A DNA stretch of 64,000 nucleotides from CAYNLK01 sp964398055. Lineage in GTDB: Bacteria; Chloroflexota; Anaerolineae; 4572-78; J111. The position numbers and the translations under genes were made by a program. Where the stretch lies: contig CAYNLK010000011.1 in NCBI GenBank assembly GCA_964398055.1, positions 62,001 to 126,000 on the forward strand, written 5' to 3'. Below are positions 1 to 7,877 of this stretch, piece after piece (positions within the stretch are counted from its first letter, which is position 1; each line of letters starts with the position of its first letter). Under the pieces are notes generated by a model, which saw only the letters and a program-made list of their open reading frames with translations, searched no databases and had not been told where the DNA came from.

Positions 1-1635
1 GGCCAAAATCTCGGCCTGGTCGTCCTGGCGGGAAGGCAGGGAGGCTGGGATAAACTGGTCATACTCCGCTTTGATCTCTGCCGGAACGGTTGAAGCATTA
101 GTCTTAGTAAAGGTTTGAGCCAGGCGGGTGTAGATATCGGGAAAACTGTCAACCTTGAAGAAGGGCAGGGCCTGGTCCGGCGGGCCAAAGTAGGTCAGTT
201 CACCGCCCCGGGCCATAAAAGCCACCTGGTCACAATGGTGAATGATATTCTGGGTGGCGTGAGTGACCAAAATAATCGTGCGGCCCTCGTCGGCTAACTG
301 GCGGAGGGTATCCATCATCAACTTTTCCAGGCCGGGGTCGAGGCCGGAGGTCGGCTCGTCCAACAGAAAAATCCAGGGTTCGGCCAGTAACTCGGCGGCA
401 ATACTGACCCGCTTGCGCTGGCCGCCGCTCAAATCACGCACCAGCGTCTCGGCCTGGCCGGTCAAACCGACTTTCACCAGCACCGCCGTAACCCGCTCGT
501 CGATCTCCGCTCGACCGGCATCCGGCAGCCGCAGCCGGGCGGCGTAGGTCAGGGCATGTCGAACCTCGAGATTTTGATGAATAATGTCGTCCTGGGGCAC
601 ATAACCCATCATAGTGCGGTACAGATTGAAGTTGGCGTATAGATCATCCCCGTTCACCAAAACTGTCCCGGCAGTAGCCCGGCTGAGGCCGGTGAGCGCC
701 TTCAGCAAAGTGCTTTTACCGGTACCGCTGCCGCCCACCAGGGCCACAAACTCCCGCGGATTGACGACCATATTCAAAGTGCTGAGGAGAGTTTTGGGCC
801 TGGATTTGTCGGGAAAGCCAAGCCAGGTGGGGGGGTAGACCGTTTTTTGCAGATCGACCACCTCCAGCCGGAAATTTCGCTCGGCCGAGAAAGGAATGAA
901 CGTGCCGGCGCCCTGATAAACCAGGTTAAAAGGGCCAATTTGGATAACATCGCCCCGCTCCAAAAGCTGCTGCCGGGGCTGGCGAAGTTGCCGGCCATTC
1001 ACAAAAGTGCCGTTGTTGCTGCTTAAATCCTGAATGGCGTAGCGATTCTCGGCCTGTTTGACCACCCTGGCGTGATTCCACGACACCGCCGGATGGCTCA
1101 GGGAGATGACCGCGTTAGGACTGCGACCAATATAGGCAATGTTGCCTGCAACTTGAAAGCTGTCCTGGATGTCGGTTGGACCAATTTCGGTAAAGAGAGA
1201 GGGGGCAATGTAGGTGAGGTGAGCCGAATTACCCAAGGCATCGGTGAAACGGATGATGTCGTTGCTGGTCAAGCGATAAGGTTTGTGCGGTTCCAGCCGC
1301 TTGCCGTTGACAAAAGTGCCGTTGGTGCTGTTCAAATCGGTGATGGTATGCCCCTGGCGGGTCAACTCGATCTTGGCGTGTTCGCCGGAGACGGTGGGCG
1401 AGAGCACCTGGATGGTGTTGCTGTTGCGGCGGCCGACCGTACTGACGTTCTTGGAAAGAAACTCTTCGCGGCTCTCCTCGCCGGGGATATGGACGATGAT
1501 TTTAGCCAGAAAGCCGCCGTGAACCGTAGCCGCGGCCTCACTGGCATCACCCTTGAGGGGTGCGCCACAGTTCTGACAGAAGGAAGCATCGGGCCGGGAG
1601 AGACGTTTGCCGCAGTGAGGACAATTTTTTGTCAA
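1..1635 (-). CDS. Zinc-ribbon, double FHA, ABC transporter ATP-binding protein (3' end outside window)
   Basis: The window shows the first 545 residues. A four-cysteine zinc ribbon (CPHC and CQNC) lies at about residues 5-23. Two FHA domains follow at about 45-140 and 150-245, each with a GR...(S/N)xxH and N(S/N)NGT(F)VNG pattern. An ABC ATPase comes next, with Walker A GGSGTGKST near residue 300, signature LSGGQRKRV near 400 and LLDEPTSGLD near 425. The late motif GGELTYFGPP is typical of ABCG-type transporters, so a membrane domain probably follows off the edge. The start is inferred as TTG at 1635: an in-frame TAG lies just upstream, no ATG is available, and the zinc ribbon begins immediately after it. 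FHA domains bind phosphothreonine, so transport is probably tuned by Ser/Thr kinases. The family is well supported; the substrate is unknown. Confidence 0.88.
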   Translation of the reverse strand, partial: MTKNCPHCGKRLSRPDASFCQNCGAPLKGDASEAAATVHGGFLAKIIVHIPGEESREEFLSKNVSTVGRRNSNTIQVLSPTVSGEHAKIELTRQGHTITDLNSTNGTFVNGKRLEPHKPYRLTSNDIIRFTDALGNSAHLTYIAPSLFTEIGPTDIQDSFQVAGNIAYIGRSPNAVISLSHPAVSWNHARVVKQAENRYAIQDLSSNNGTFVNGRQLRQPRQQLLERGDVIQIGPFNLVYQGAGTFIPFSAERNFRLEVVDLQKTVYPPTWLGFPDKSRPKTLLSTLNMVVNPREFVALVGGSGTGKSTLLKALTGLSRATAGTVLVNGDDLYANFNLYRTMMGYVPQDDIIHQNLEVRHALTYAARLRLPDAGRAEIDERVTAVLVKVGLTGQAETLVRDLSGGQRKRVSIAAELLAEPWIFLLDEPTSGLDPGLEKLMMDTLRQLADEGRTIILVTHATQNIIHHCDQVAFMARGGELTYFGPPDQALPFFKVDSFPDIYTRLAQTFTKTNASTVPAEIKAEYDQFIPASLPSRQDDQAEILA

Positions 1636-1788
1636 GGTGGCTATCCGTTGGTTGGGCTAATTGCTGCAAAATTGTATGTTGCTCAGGCCACAAATTATAG
1701 CATTGGATGCGGCTATCAGTCAATGTGAATTTGACCCCACAAGCAGTGATTGACAAGATTGATAAGCTGTGATAATCTAAGTGGGTTC

Positions 1789-1800
1789 GCACACGTGTGC
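1789..1800. promoter_or_regulatory. 12-bp perfect palindrome in divergent intergenic region
   Basis: GCACACGTGTGC is a perfect palindrome in the 305-bp gap (1636-1940) between the divergent FHA-ABC and HAD genes. AT-rich sequence follows it. It has the size and symmetry of a repressor site, but no regulator is identified. The rest of the gap holds the promoter at 1832-1859 and a short run of TATGA repeats (about 1849-1870), and nothing else I can name. Confidence 0.3.
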
Positions 1801-1831
1801 ATAAATAAATATATGACTTATGAAAATGCTT

Positions 1832-1859
1832 TTGATGGTCTGATTCATTATGTTATGAT
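1832..1859 (+). promoter_or_regulatory. Probable sigma70-type promoter for the HAD/gnd/pfk genes
   Basis: TTGATG (1832-1837) and TATGAT (1854-1859) are separated by 16 bp. They lie 81 bp upstream of the HAD start codon, on the correct strand. The -10 box falls inside a TATGATATGATATGAT run, so its exact register is uncertain. Confidence 0.4.
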
Positions 1860-1940
1860 ATGATATGATAGAATTGTTTGCCTGTAACTTTTTAATGAAA
1901 TGTTACAGCTACATTTTTTGCGTAATAAAAGGAGAGCACA

Positions 1941-2837
1941 ATGAACATACCTGAAGCCGCCAGACCGCTGGTAGAAATGAAACCCAACTATGACTTTTTT
2001 ATTGGGATCGACTCCGACGGGTGCGCGTTTGATACGATGGAGATCAAGCAGAAGGAGTGTTTTTGCCCCAATACCATCAAATATTGGGGCTTGCAGCCGG
2101 TCTCCAAGTATGCCCGCGAGGCGGTTGAATTTGTCAATCTCTATTCAAAATGGCGAGGCGTCAATCGCTGGCCGGCGTTGGTGAAGGTCTTTGACCTGCT
2201 GGCCGAGCGCAAGGAAGTCCGGGCCAGAAACGCCCGGATTCCAGAGGTACCTCACCTGCGCGACTTCATCGCTGCCGAAGATTATCCTAACAGCAATGAC
2301 GGGCTAAAAGCGTACATGGCCCAATACCCCCACCCGGAGCTTGAGACCGCCCTGGCCTGGAGCCAGGCGGTCAACGCTACCATCACCGACATCGTCTACA
2401 ATATTCCGCCCTTTCCCTACGTGCGCGAGAGCCTTGATTACCTGTTCGACAAGGCCGACATGCTGGTCGTCTCCCAAACGCCGAACGAGGCCCTGGAGCG
2501 GGAGTGGGCCGAGCACGGCATCGACCGGTACGTGCGGCTCATCGCCGGGCAGGAGCGAGGCACCAAAACCCAGCACATTACCTACGCGGCTGCCGGTAAG
2601 TATAAACCGGACCATATTTTGATGATCGGCGACGCGCCCGGCGATATGAAAGCGGCCCGGGGTAATAATGCTCTGTTTTATCCCATCAATCCGGGCCACG
2701 AGGAAGAAAGCTGGCAGCGCTTCTACGAGGAAGGGCTGCACAAATTCCTGGCGTTAGAATTTGCCGGCGATTACGAAGCCAACCTGATCGCCGACTTCGA
2801 GAAGTTTATGCCCGAAATCCCACCGTGGCAGAGATAG
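1941..2837 (+). CDS. HAD-superfamily hydrolase
   Basis: This 298-residue protein starts at an ATG 9 bases after AAAGGAGAG. HAD motif I is DSDGCAFD (Asp24, Asp26, Asp31). Motif II is the serine in VVSQTP near residue 177, and motif IV is IGDAPGDMKAA near residue 231, preceded by a plausible motif III lysine (KPDH). A large helical insertion between motifs I and II (about residues 35-160) forms the cap, which fits a soluble phosphohydrolase. The substrate cannot be read from the sequence. The gene lies 45 bp before 6-phosphogluconate dehydrogenase on the same strand and is probably cotranscribed with it, which hints at a sugar-phosphate substrate. That last point is inference only. Confidence 0.82.
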   Translation: MNIPEAARPLVEMKPNYDFFIGIDSDGCAFDTMEIKQKECFCPNTIKYWGLQPVSKYAREAVEFVNLYSKWRGVNRWPALVKVFDLLAERKEVRARNARIPEVPHLRDFIAAEDYPNSNDGLKAYMAQYPHPELETALAWSQAVNATITDIVYNIPPFPYVRESLDYLFDKADMLVVSQTPNEALEREWAEHGIDRYVRLIAGQERGTKTQHITYAAAGKYKPDHILMIGDAPGDMKAARGNNALFYPINPGHEEESWQRFYEEGLHKFLALEFAGDYEANLIADFEKFMPEIPPWQR

Positions 2838-2870
2838 CAAATAGCAATTTGCAATTTGTAATTCGCAATC
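2836..2870. repeat. Short-period degenerate repeat (CAATTTG-type)
   Basis: The gap between the HAD and gnd genes is made of repeated words of the type GCAAATAGCAATTTGCAATT, ending just before the gnd ribosome binding site. It is one of several such word-repeat tracts in the window. Confidence 0.5.
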
Positions 2871-2882
2871 TTGGAGGAAATT

Positions 2883-4334
2883 ATGTCTAAAGCAGATATC
2901 GGTTTGATTGGCCTGGCCGTGATGGGCCAGAATCTGGTCTTGAATATGGACGATCACGGCTTTACCGTGGCGGTTTACAACCGCACTGTTTCCAAAGTCG
3001 ATGAATTTGTCCAGGGTAAGGCTAAAGGGACTAAAGTCATCGGCGCGCACTCCATCGAGGAGTTGGTCAGTGTGCTCAAAAAACCTCGCCGGGTCATGTT
3101 GCTGGTCAAGGCGGGCCAGGCGGTGGATGATTTCATCGAGCTGCTCATCCCCCACCTGGAGGCCGGCGACATCATCATCGATGGCGGCAACTCGAATTAC
3201 AACGACACGATTCGGCGGACTGCCTATGTTGAGTCCAAAGGGCTGCTCTACATCGGCACGGGCGTCTCCGGCGGCGAGGAAGGGGCCAGACACGGCCCGT
3301 CGATCATGCCGGGCGGTTCACCGGCAGCCTGGCCGCACGTCAAGCCGATTTTCCAGGCGGTGGCGGCCAAAGTGGAAGACGGCTCGCCTTGCTGCGACTG
3401 GGTGGGGGAAAACGGGGCCGGTCACTATGTGAAGATGGTCCACAACGGCATTGAGTACGGCGATATGCAGCTTATCTGCGAGGCCTATTTCTTGATGAAG
3501 CAGGCCCTGGGGATGAGCGCCGACGAGATGCACCGAGTCTTTGCCGACTGGAACAAGGGCAAGCTGGACTCCTACTTGATCGAGATCACCCGCGACATTC
3601 TAGGCTTCAAGGATGAAAACGGCGAACCGTTGGTCGAAAAGATTCTTGATACGGCCGGGCAAAAGGGCACCGGCAAGTGGACCGGGATATCGTCGCTGGA
3701 TTTGGGCATCCCGCTGACCCTGATTGGGGAAGCGGTCTATGCCCGCAACCTGTCGGCGATGAAAGAGGAACGGGTGGTGGCGGCCAAAGTGTTAAGCGGC
3801 CCTGAAGCCAGGTTTGAGGGGGATAAAAAAGCATTTATTGACGACATCCGCGAGGCGTTATACGCCTCCAAAATTATCTCCTACGCCCAGGGCTATATGC
3901 TGCTGCGGGCTGCGGCCGAAGAGTACAACTGGAATCTCAACTACGGCGGTATCGCCCTGATGTGGCGGGGCGGCTGCATTATTCGCTCCGTCTTCCTGGG
4001 CCGGATCAAGGAGGCTTTTGATAACCAGCCCAACCTCACCAACCTGCTGCTCGACCCCTACTTCAAAGAGCAGGTCGAAGCGGCGCAGGCGGCCTGGCGG
4101 CGGGTGGTGGCCAAAGCGGTCGAGCTGGGCGTCCCCGTACCGGCTATGGCCAGCGCCCTGACTTTTTACGACGGTTACCGGTCGGAGCGATTGCCGGCCA
4201 ACCTGCTGCAGGCCCAGCGGGATTACTTTGGGGCGCACACCTACGAACGGATCGACCGGCCGCGGGGTGAATTCTTCCATACCAACTGGACCGGCACCGG
4301 CGGCGATGTGACAGCCGGCACCTATGTAGCCTGA
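2883..4334 (+). CDS. gnd: 6-phosphogluconate dehydrogenase, decarboxylating
   Basis: The enzyme oxidises and decarboxylates 6-phosphogluconate to ribulose 5-phosphate in the cytosolic oxidative pentose phosphate pathway. At 483 residues it has the normal length of the long form. The N-terminal Rossmann motif is GLAVMGQNL, the substrate-binding loop is SGGEEGARHGPSIMPGG near residue 130, and the catalytic segment is GAGHYVKMVHNGIEY near 185. The C-terminal HTYERxDRP...FHTNW tail is also present. A TTG 12 bases upstream is in frame, but GGAGG at 2873-2877 places initiation at ATG 2883. Phosphofructokinase follows 80 bp downstream on the same strand, separated by a strong GC-rich hairpin. Confidence 0.96.
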   Translation: MSKADIGLIGLAVMGQNLVLNMDDHGFTVAVYNRTVSKVDEFVQGKAKGTKVIGAHSIEELVSVLKKPRRVMLLVKAGQAVDDFIELLIPHLEAGDIIIDGGNSNYNDTIRRTAYVESKGLLYIGTGVSGGEEGARHGPSIMPGGSPAAWPHVKPIFQAVAAKVEDGSPCCDWVGENGAGHYVKMVHNGIEYGDMQLICEAYFLMKQALGMSADEMHRVFADWNKGKLDSYLIEITRDILGFKDENGEPLVEKILDTAGQKGTGKWTGISSLDLGIPLTLIGEAVYARNLSAMKEERVVAAKVLSGPEARFEGDKKAFIDDIREALYASKIISYAQGYMLLRAAAEEYNWNLNYGGIALMWRGGCIIRSVFLGRIKEAFDNQPNLTNLLLDPYFKEQVEAAQAAWRRVVAKAVELGVPVPAMASALTFYDGYRSERLPANLLQAQRDYFGAHTYERIDRPRGEFFHTNWTGTGGDVTAGTYVA

Positions 4335-4346
4335 GATGTTGTTTTG

Positions 4347-4398
4347 ACCCCCACCCCTGGCCTCTCCCCCGAATCGGGGGAGGGGGAGGGGTGGGGGT
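4347..4398. repeat. GC-rich inverted repeat between gnd and pfk
   Basis: ACCCCCACCCC and GGGGTGGGGGT flank an inner CTCCCCC/GGGGGAG stem, giving a long imperfect hairpin followed by TTTAAGG. It resembles the dispersed CCCCTCTCC-type intergenic repeat also seen near 35100. It could weaken readthrough from gnd into pfk, but there is no proper T-run. Confidence 0.5.
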
Positions 4399-4414
4399 TT
4401 AAGGAGATAAGGCA

Positions 4415-5716
4415 ATGACAAAACCAAAAAATGTAGTGGTGGCGCAATCCGGCGGACCGACGCCGGTCATCAACAGTTCGCTGCGAGGCGTGGTCGAAAG
4501 CTGCCGGAACATGCCGGACGTGTTCGGCACGGTCTATGCCGGCTTGCACGGTATCGAGGGCATATTGAAAGAGGAGTTGATTGATATGTCGGTCCAGCCG
4601 GCCGAAGAGATTGCCCTGTTGAGCACCACCCCTGCAGCCGGCTCCATCGGCACCTGCCGGTACAAGCTCAAATCCCAGCAGCAAGAAGATTTCGAGCGCG
4701 TCATCGAGGTCTTCAAGGCCCACCATATTGGCTACTTTTTCTACAACGGCGGCAACGACTCGATGGACACGGCCAACAAGATTGCCAAATTGGCCCACGA
4801 ACGCGGCCTGGAACTGGTGGCGACCGGGGTGCCCAAGACCATCGACAACGACGTGGGCGACAGCGAGTTCAAGCTGATCGACCACACCCCCGGCTATGGC
4901 TCGGTGGCCCGCTACTGGGCCTTGAATGTGCAGAATGCCAATGAAGAGAACCAGGGTTCGAGTCCGTCAGATCCGGTTTTGGTGATGCAGGCGATGGGTC
5001 GCAAAATCGGCTACATCCCGGCCGCGGCCCGCCTGGCCGATCCGGAGCGAGAAATGCCGCTGTTGATCTTCCTGCGCGAGTCAAATTTGACCCTGGCGGA
5101 GCTGGCCGACCGGGTCAATGATTTGCTTAAAACCCGCGGCCGGGCGATGGTGGTCATCAGCGAGGGCTTTGACGTGGGCGACATCGGGGCGCGGCAAGAT
5201 TCGTTTGGCCATACCATGTTCAGCGCCAGCGGCACCACCGTGGCCCAGATCGTGGTCAATTATCTGAACGAAGTTGGCCTGGCGGCGCGGGGTTCGGCTC
5301 GGGGCAACGTCTCTGGCACCGACCAGCGTCACAATATGATCTATGCCTCCACCGTAGATATCGAGGAAGCGTACAGGGTTGGTCAGAAGGCCGCCCTGAT
5401 TGCCGCGGAGGAGGGTTCGGGCTACATGTCCACCATTCTGCGCCAACCCGGCTCGATCTACAACGTTTATTACGATAAGGTCCCGTTGGAATTGGTGGCC
5501 AACTCCGAACGATCCTTTCCCCAAAGCTGGATCAGCCCGGACAGCAGCGATGTAACGGATGAATTTGTGGCTTATGCGCGCCCACTCATCGGCGATAGCT
5601 GGCCCAGCATCCCCCTGGTCGATGGACGGCAGCGCTTTGCTCAACTCAAGCCAATTATGGCCGAACAAAAACTACCACCGTATGAATTGCAGGCGGTGCG
5701 AGCGGCTAAAAAATAG
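4415..5716 (+). CDS. 6-phosphofructokinase, probably pyrophosphate-type
   Basis: This 433-residue protein has the PFK fold: N-terminal AQSGGPTPVINSSL, GGND at residues 112-115, PKTIDND at 140-146 and MGRKIGY near 192. In this superfamily a lysine in PKTIDND goes with pyrophosphate use, while ATP enzymes carry PGTIDND. The usual GGDG (ATP) or GGDD (PPi) motif is here GGND, so the phosphoryl donor is not certain. A good ribosome binding site (AAGGAGAT) precedes the ATG. The gene sits with gnd and forms a sugar-phosphate module. The donor assignment is inferred from the family; fructose-6-phosphate phosphorylation is well supported. Confidence 0.88.
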   Translation: MTKPKNVVVAQSGGPTPVINSSLRGVVESCRNMPDVFGTVYAGLHGIEGILKEELIDMSVQPAEEIALLSTTPAAGSIGTCRYKLKSQQQEDFERVIEVFKAHHIGYFFYNGGNDSMDTANKIAKLAHERGLELVATGVPKTIDNDVGDSEFKLIDHTPGYGSVARYWALNVQNANEENQGSSPSDPVLVMQAMGRKIGYIPAAARLADPEREMPLLIFLRESNLTLAELADRVNDLLKTRGRAMVVISEGFDVGDIGARQDSFGHTMFSASGTTVAQIVVNYLNEVGLAARGSARGNVSGTDQRHNMIYASTVDIEEAYRVGQKAALIAAEEGSGYMSTILRQPGSIYNVYYDKVPLELVANSERSFPQSWISPDSSDVTDEFVAYARPLIGDSWPSIPLVDGRQRFAQLKPIMAEQKLPPYELQAVRAAKK

Positions 5717-5733
5717 CCAAACAACTTCATAAC

Positions 5734-5762
5734 TTGACAGCGAGCACAAACCGTGCTACTCT
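5734..5762 (+). promoter_or_regulatory. Probable promoter of the cold-shock gene
   Basis: TTGACA (5734-5739), a 17-bp spacer and TACTCT (5757-5762). Transcription from here would give a leader of about 100 nt before the start codon. Long 5' leaders are common for cold-shock mRNAs, which often use them as temperature-sensitive structures. Confidence 0.5.
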
Positions 5763-5870
5763 CTCTCCTTGTTGTTAGCAGTTGTTCTGGTCTAAAGTAA
5801 GAGTTTGATCTGAAATTGATTTTGAACCTCTAGCATCACCCAAAATTTTGAGAAAGGAGGTTCAAAAATC

Positions 5871-6080
5871 ATGTCAGATCGTATCGTTGGCACTGTCAAG
5901 TGGTTCAATGCATCCAAAGGATTTGGTTTCATTGAACGGGAAAATGGCAAAGATGTTTTTGTGCACTACAGCGCCATTAACAGTAACGGTTTTCGTTCCC
6001 TGGAAGAAGGGCAGCGAGTGGAGTTCACCGTTGTTGAAGGGCAAAAAGGTCCCCAGGCTCAAGACGTTGTCTTAGCTTAG
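5871..6080 (+). CDS. Cold-shock domain protein
   Basis: This 69-residue single-domain CspA-family RNA/DNA chaperone carries both ligand-binding motifs, KGFGFI (RNP1) and DVFVHYSAI (RNP2), after the usual GTVKWFNASKGFGF opening. The length is normal for the family. AAAGGAGG at about 5853-5860 fixes the ATG. It has its own promoter upstream and two strong terminators downstream, so it is a monocistronic unit. It should melt or stabilise RNA structure in the cytoplasm. Whether it is actually cold-induced cannot be told from sequence. Confidence 0.96.
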   Translation: MSDRIVGTVKWFNASKGFGFIERENGKDVFVHYSAINSNGFRSLEEGQRVEFTVVEGQKGPQAQDVVLA

Positions 6081-6101
6081 TCAGCAAGTTGAATGGACCA
6101 G

Positions 6102-6135
6102 GTGCGTTGGCAAGCTCCAACGCACTTTTCTTTTA
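6102..6135 (+). terminator. Rho-independent terminator of cold-shock gene
   Basis: GTGCGTTGG-caagct-CCAACGCAC is a perfect 9-bp stem followed by TTTTCTTTT, 22 bp after the stop codon. Confidence 0.92.
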
Positions 6136-6151
6136 TTAGGGTGAAACTTTG

Positions 6152-6185
6152 GCGGGGCGGTTCGTTTGAACCGCCCCGCTTTTTC
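6152..6185. terminator. Second, tandem terminator-like hairpin
   Basis: GCGGGGCGGTTC-gttt-GAACCGCCCCGC is a perfect 12-bp stem followed by TTTTT. It backs up the terminator at 6102. The full complementarity could also make it act on the opposite strand, but no T-run lies on that side. Confidence 0.8.
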
Positions 6186-6242
6186 ATTGCCAACCATTCC
6201 CCACGCGTACCCTACGCTTAAGCAATATAGCTTATTTACCTA

Positions 6243-6271
6243 TTGACTTACTACGCCAAATGGCGTATACT
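6243..6271 (+). promoter_or_regulatory. Strong sigma70-type promoter for the SecD-like gene
   Basis: TTGACT (6243-6248), 17 bp, TATACT (6266-6271). It overlaps an upstream in-frame ATG at 6260, which therefore cannot be the real start codon and points to ATG 6305. Confidence 0.7.
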
Positions 6272-6304
6272 TTATGTTGTGTAGCGTGGAAAGGATGGTG
6301 GGTT

Positions 6305-7045
6305 ATGCGGAAACGACACCTGATCATTTTCTTGTTAGCGCTGCTGCTATTTGGCCTCTTCAGCGTGTCTTACAGTACTCAGGTTATCGCCGATTTAAGG
6401 ACTTTTTATCAAGATCCCAGAGGAGCGCCAGGGGTTGAAGTGGTCCTGCGGCCTCAGGCAGGGGATGGGGCGCCGAACAGCGTCAATCAGATCGATCTGG
6501 CTACGGTGCAACAAACCGTCGAGCGCCGGCTGAATAACCTCTACCTGGCCGGAACTTATAGCGTACTCAACCGTGACGACCAATTGATCGTCCAACTGCC
6601 GCACGATCAAAACATCCCCTATGTCGCCTCGGTCATTTCTAGCATTGGCGAGATTGAATTCATCGATGGCGGCCGAGAGACGCCGCCTCTTGGCCAGGCC
6701 GTGCCAACCGCCGGAGCAACCACCTTCCAAACCTTGTTTACCGGCCAGGAAATCGAGGCGGCCGAACCCCCTAACGTCGCGGCCGGTCAGATTTTCTACC
6801 GCTTAACGCTCCGGCCGGCTGCCGGTGATCGACTGGCGACCTTCATTCAAACTGAGCCGCAACGTTACATCTGCATGGTGGTGGACAGACAAGTCCTCAA
6901 CTGCTCGGTGATGTATCACCAGACCGGCAATACGATTGAAATTCTGCCCGGTCTTAGCAGCGGCGCATTTTTAAGTTTGGCCGACCTGGCCATCTTTGTG
7001 GAGAGCGGCCCCCTCCCAGGGCCGCTGCAAGCCGAAATACGCTAA
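6305..7045 (+). CDS. Membrane-anchored protein resembling the SecD periplasmic P1 domain
   Basis: The 246-residue product has one N-terminal membrane segment (about residues 5-25), then an extracytoplasmic domain. The order of motifs matches the SecD N-terminal region: a VVLRPQ strand, TVQQTVERRLNNLYL, a DDQLIVQLP strand, IGEIEFIDGG and LFTGQEIEAAEP. The C-terminal multi-spanning RND permease part of SecD is absent, so this is a single-domain relative and not a working SecD. The start is set by the promoter at 6243-6271 and AAGGA at 6291-6295. No secF or yajC lies nearby. It may be an adaptor or a decayed paralogue; its function is unknown. Confidence 0.7.
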   Translation: MRKRHLIIFLLALLLFGLFSVSYSTQVIADLRTFYQDPRGAPGVEVVLRPQAGDGAPNSVNQIDLATVQQTVERRLNNLYLAGTYSVLNRDDQLIVQLPHDQNIPYVASVISSIGEIEFIDGGRETPPLGQAVPTAGATTFQTLFTGQEIEAAEPPNVAAGQIFYRLTLRPAAGDRLATFIQTEPQRYICMVVDRQVLNCSVMYHQTGNTIEILPGLSSGAFLSLADLAIFVESGPLPGPLQAEIR

Positions 7046-7090
7046 CTGTCAAGGCTAAATTTGGGGGATGGGAACGAGTCTTGATTCACT

Positions 7091-7843
7091 TTAGCGGAGT
7101 TTCTCGCAGTTAGCAATTCGCCCCAGGACCACCAGAATATCGTTCGGCTGGATAACCTCTTCAGCCCGGGGCGAGATGACCACATCGTCGCCGCGGCGAA
7201 TGGCGATGACCGCCAGACCATACTGCTGCCGGATTTCCGACTCTCGCAGCGATTTGCCAACCAAATGATTGGGGGTGACGATTTCAACCACCCCCTTATC
7301 ATCGCTCAATTCCAGAAAGTCGACAAAATTAATCCCCGACAGGCGTCGTCCCAGACGAACGCCGGCTTCGTGCTCCGGCAGAATTACTTCATCTGCCCCA
7401 ACCCGCTGCAGAATATCCTGCTGAGTCACCGTGCGAGCTTTGGTGATAACCCGACGAACCCCCAATTTCCGCAAGCTGACCGTGGCCAGCAAATTTGCTT
7501 CAAAATAGGTGCCGATACAAACAACGCCAGTATCAAACGCTTCGGCGCCAACCTCGCGCAAAGCATCGATATTTGTGGCGTCAAGCTGGATCACATGGGG
7601 CAACAGTTGGGTCACCTGCTGCACCCGTTTTATATCTGAGTCGATGGCCAGCACAGCATGACCGTAGGCGGTTAAAGTCATCGCCAGGCTGGTGCCAAAA
7701 CGACCCAGACCAATGATGATGAACTCATTATGGCCCTGAGCGCCATTCAAACGCGTCACAATGCCTTCGCCTGGCCGGGGTGTGGCCACTCTTTTCAGAT
7801 TTTCCCAAATACGCTTGGGCCAAGAAGATTTTTGGTTAGACAT
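7091..7843 (-). CDS. TrkA/KtrA-type potassium uptake regulatory subunit
   Basis: This 250-residue cytoplasmic RCK protein gates potassium uptake in response to nucleotides. The RCK_N Rossmann fold starts at FIIIGLGRFGTSLA with the acidic residue of LAIDSD at the end of strand 2. An RCK_C domain (about residues 165-250) ends in NDILVVLG. A basic N-terminal extension of about 35 residues precedes the fold. The gene follows the trkH-like gene by 34 bp on the same strand, so the pair encodes channel and gating ring. KtrA and TrkA cannot be separated here, but a single RCK pair as in this protein is the KtrA arrangement. Confidence 0.92.
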   Translation of the reverse strand: MSNQKSSWPKRIWENLKRVATPRPGEGIVTRLNGAQGHNEFIIIGLGRFGTSLAMTLTAYGHAVLAIDSDIKRVQQVTQLLPHVIQLDATNIDALREVGAEAFDTGVVCIGTYFEANLLATVSLRKLGVRRVITKARTVTQQDILQRVGADEVILPEHEAGVRLGRRLSGINFVDFLELSDDKGVVEIVTPNHLVGKSLRESEIRQQYGLAVIAIRRGDDVVISPRAEEVIQPNDILVVLGRIANCEKLR

Positions 7844-7877
7844 AAGAATCTGCTCCTGTCAACTACGGCAACGGCAG

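Noticed and set aside
1072..1728. Long plus-strand reading frame of 218 codons
   Set aside because: It is antisense to the zinc-ribbon/FHA coding region, whose translated product has clear domains.
6260..6305. ATG 6260 as the start of the SecD-like gene
   Set aside because: It lies inside the promoter, between the -35 and -10 boxes, so it would not be transcribed.
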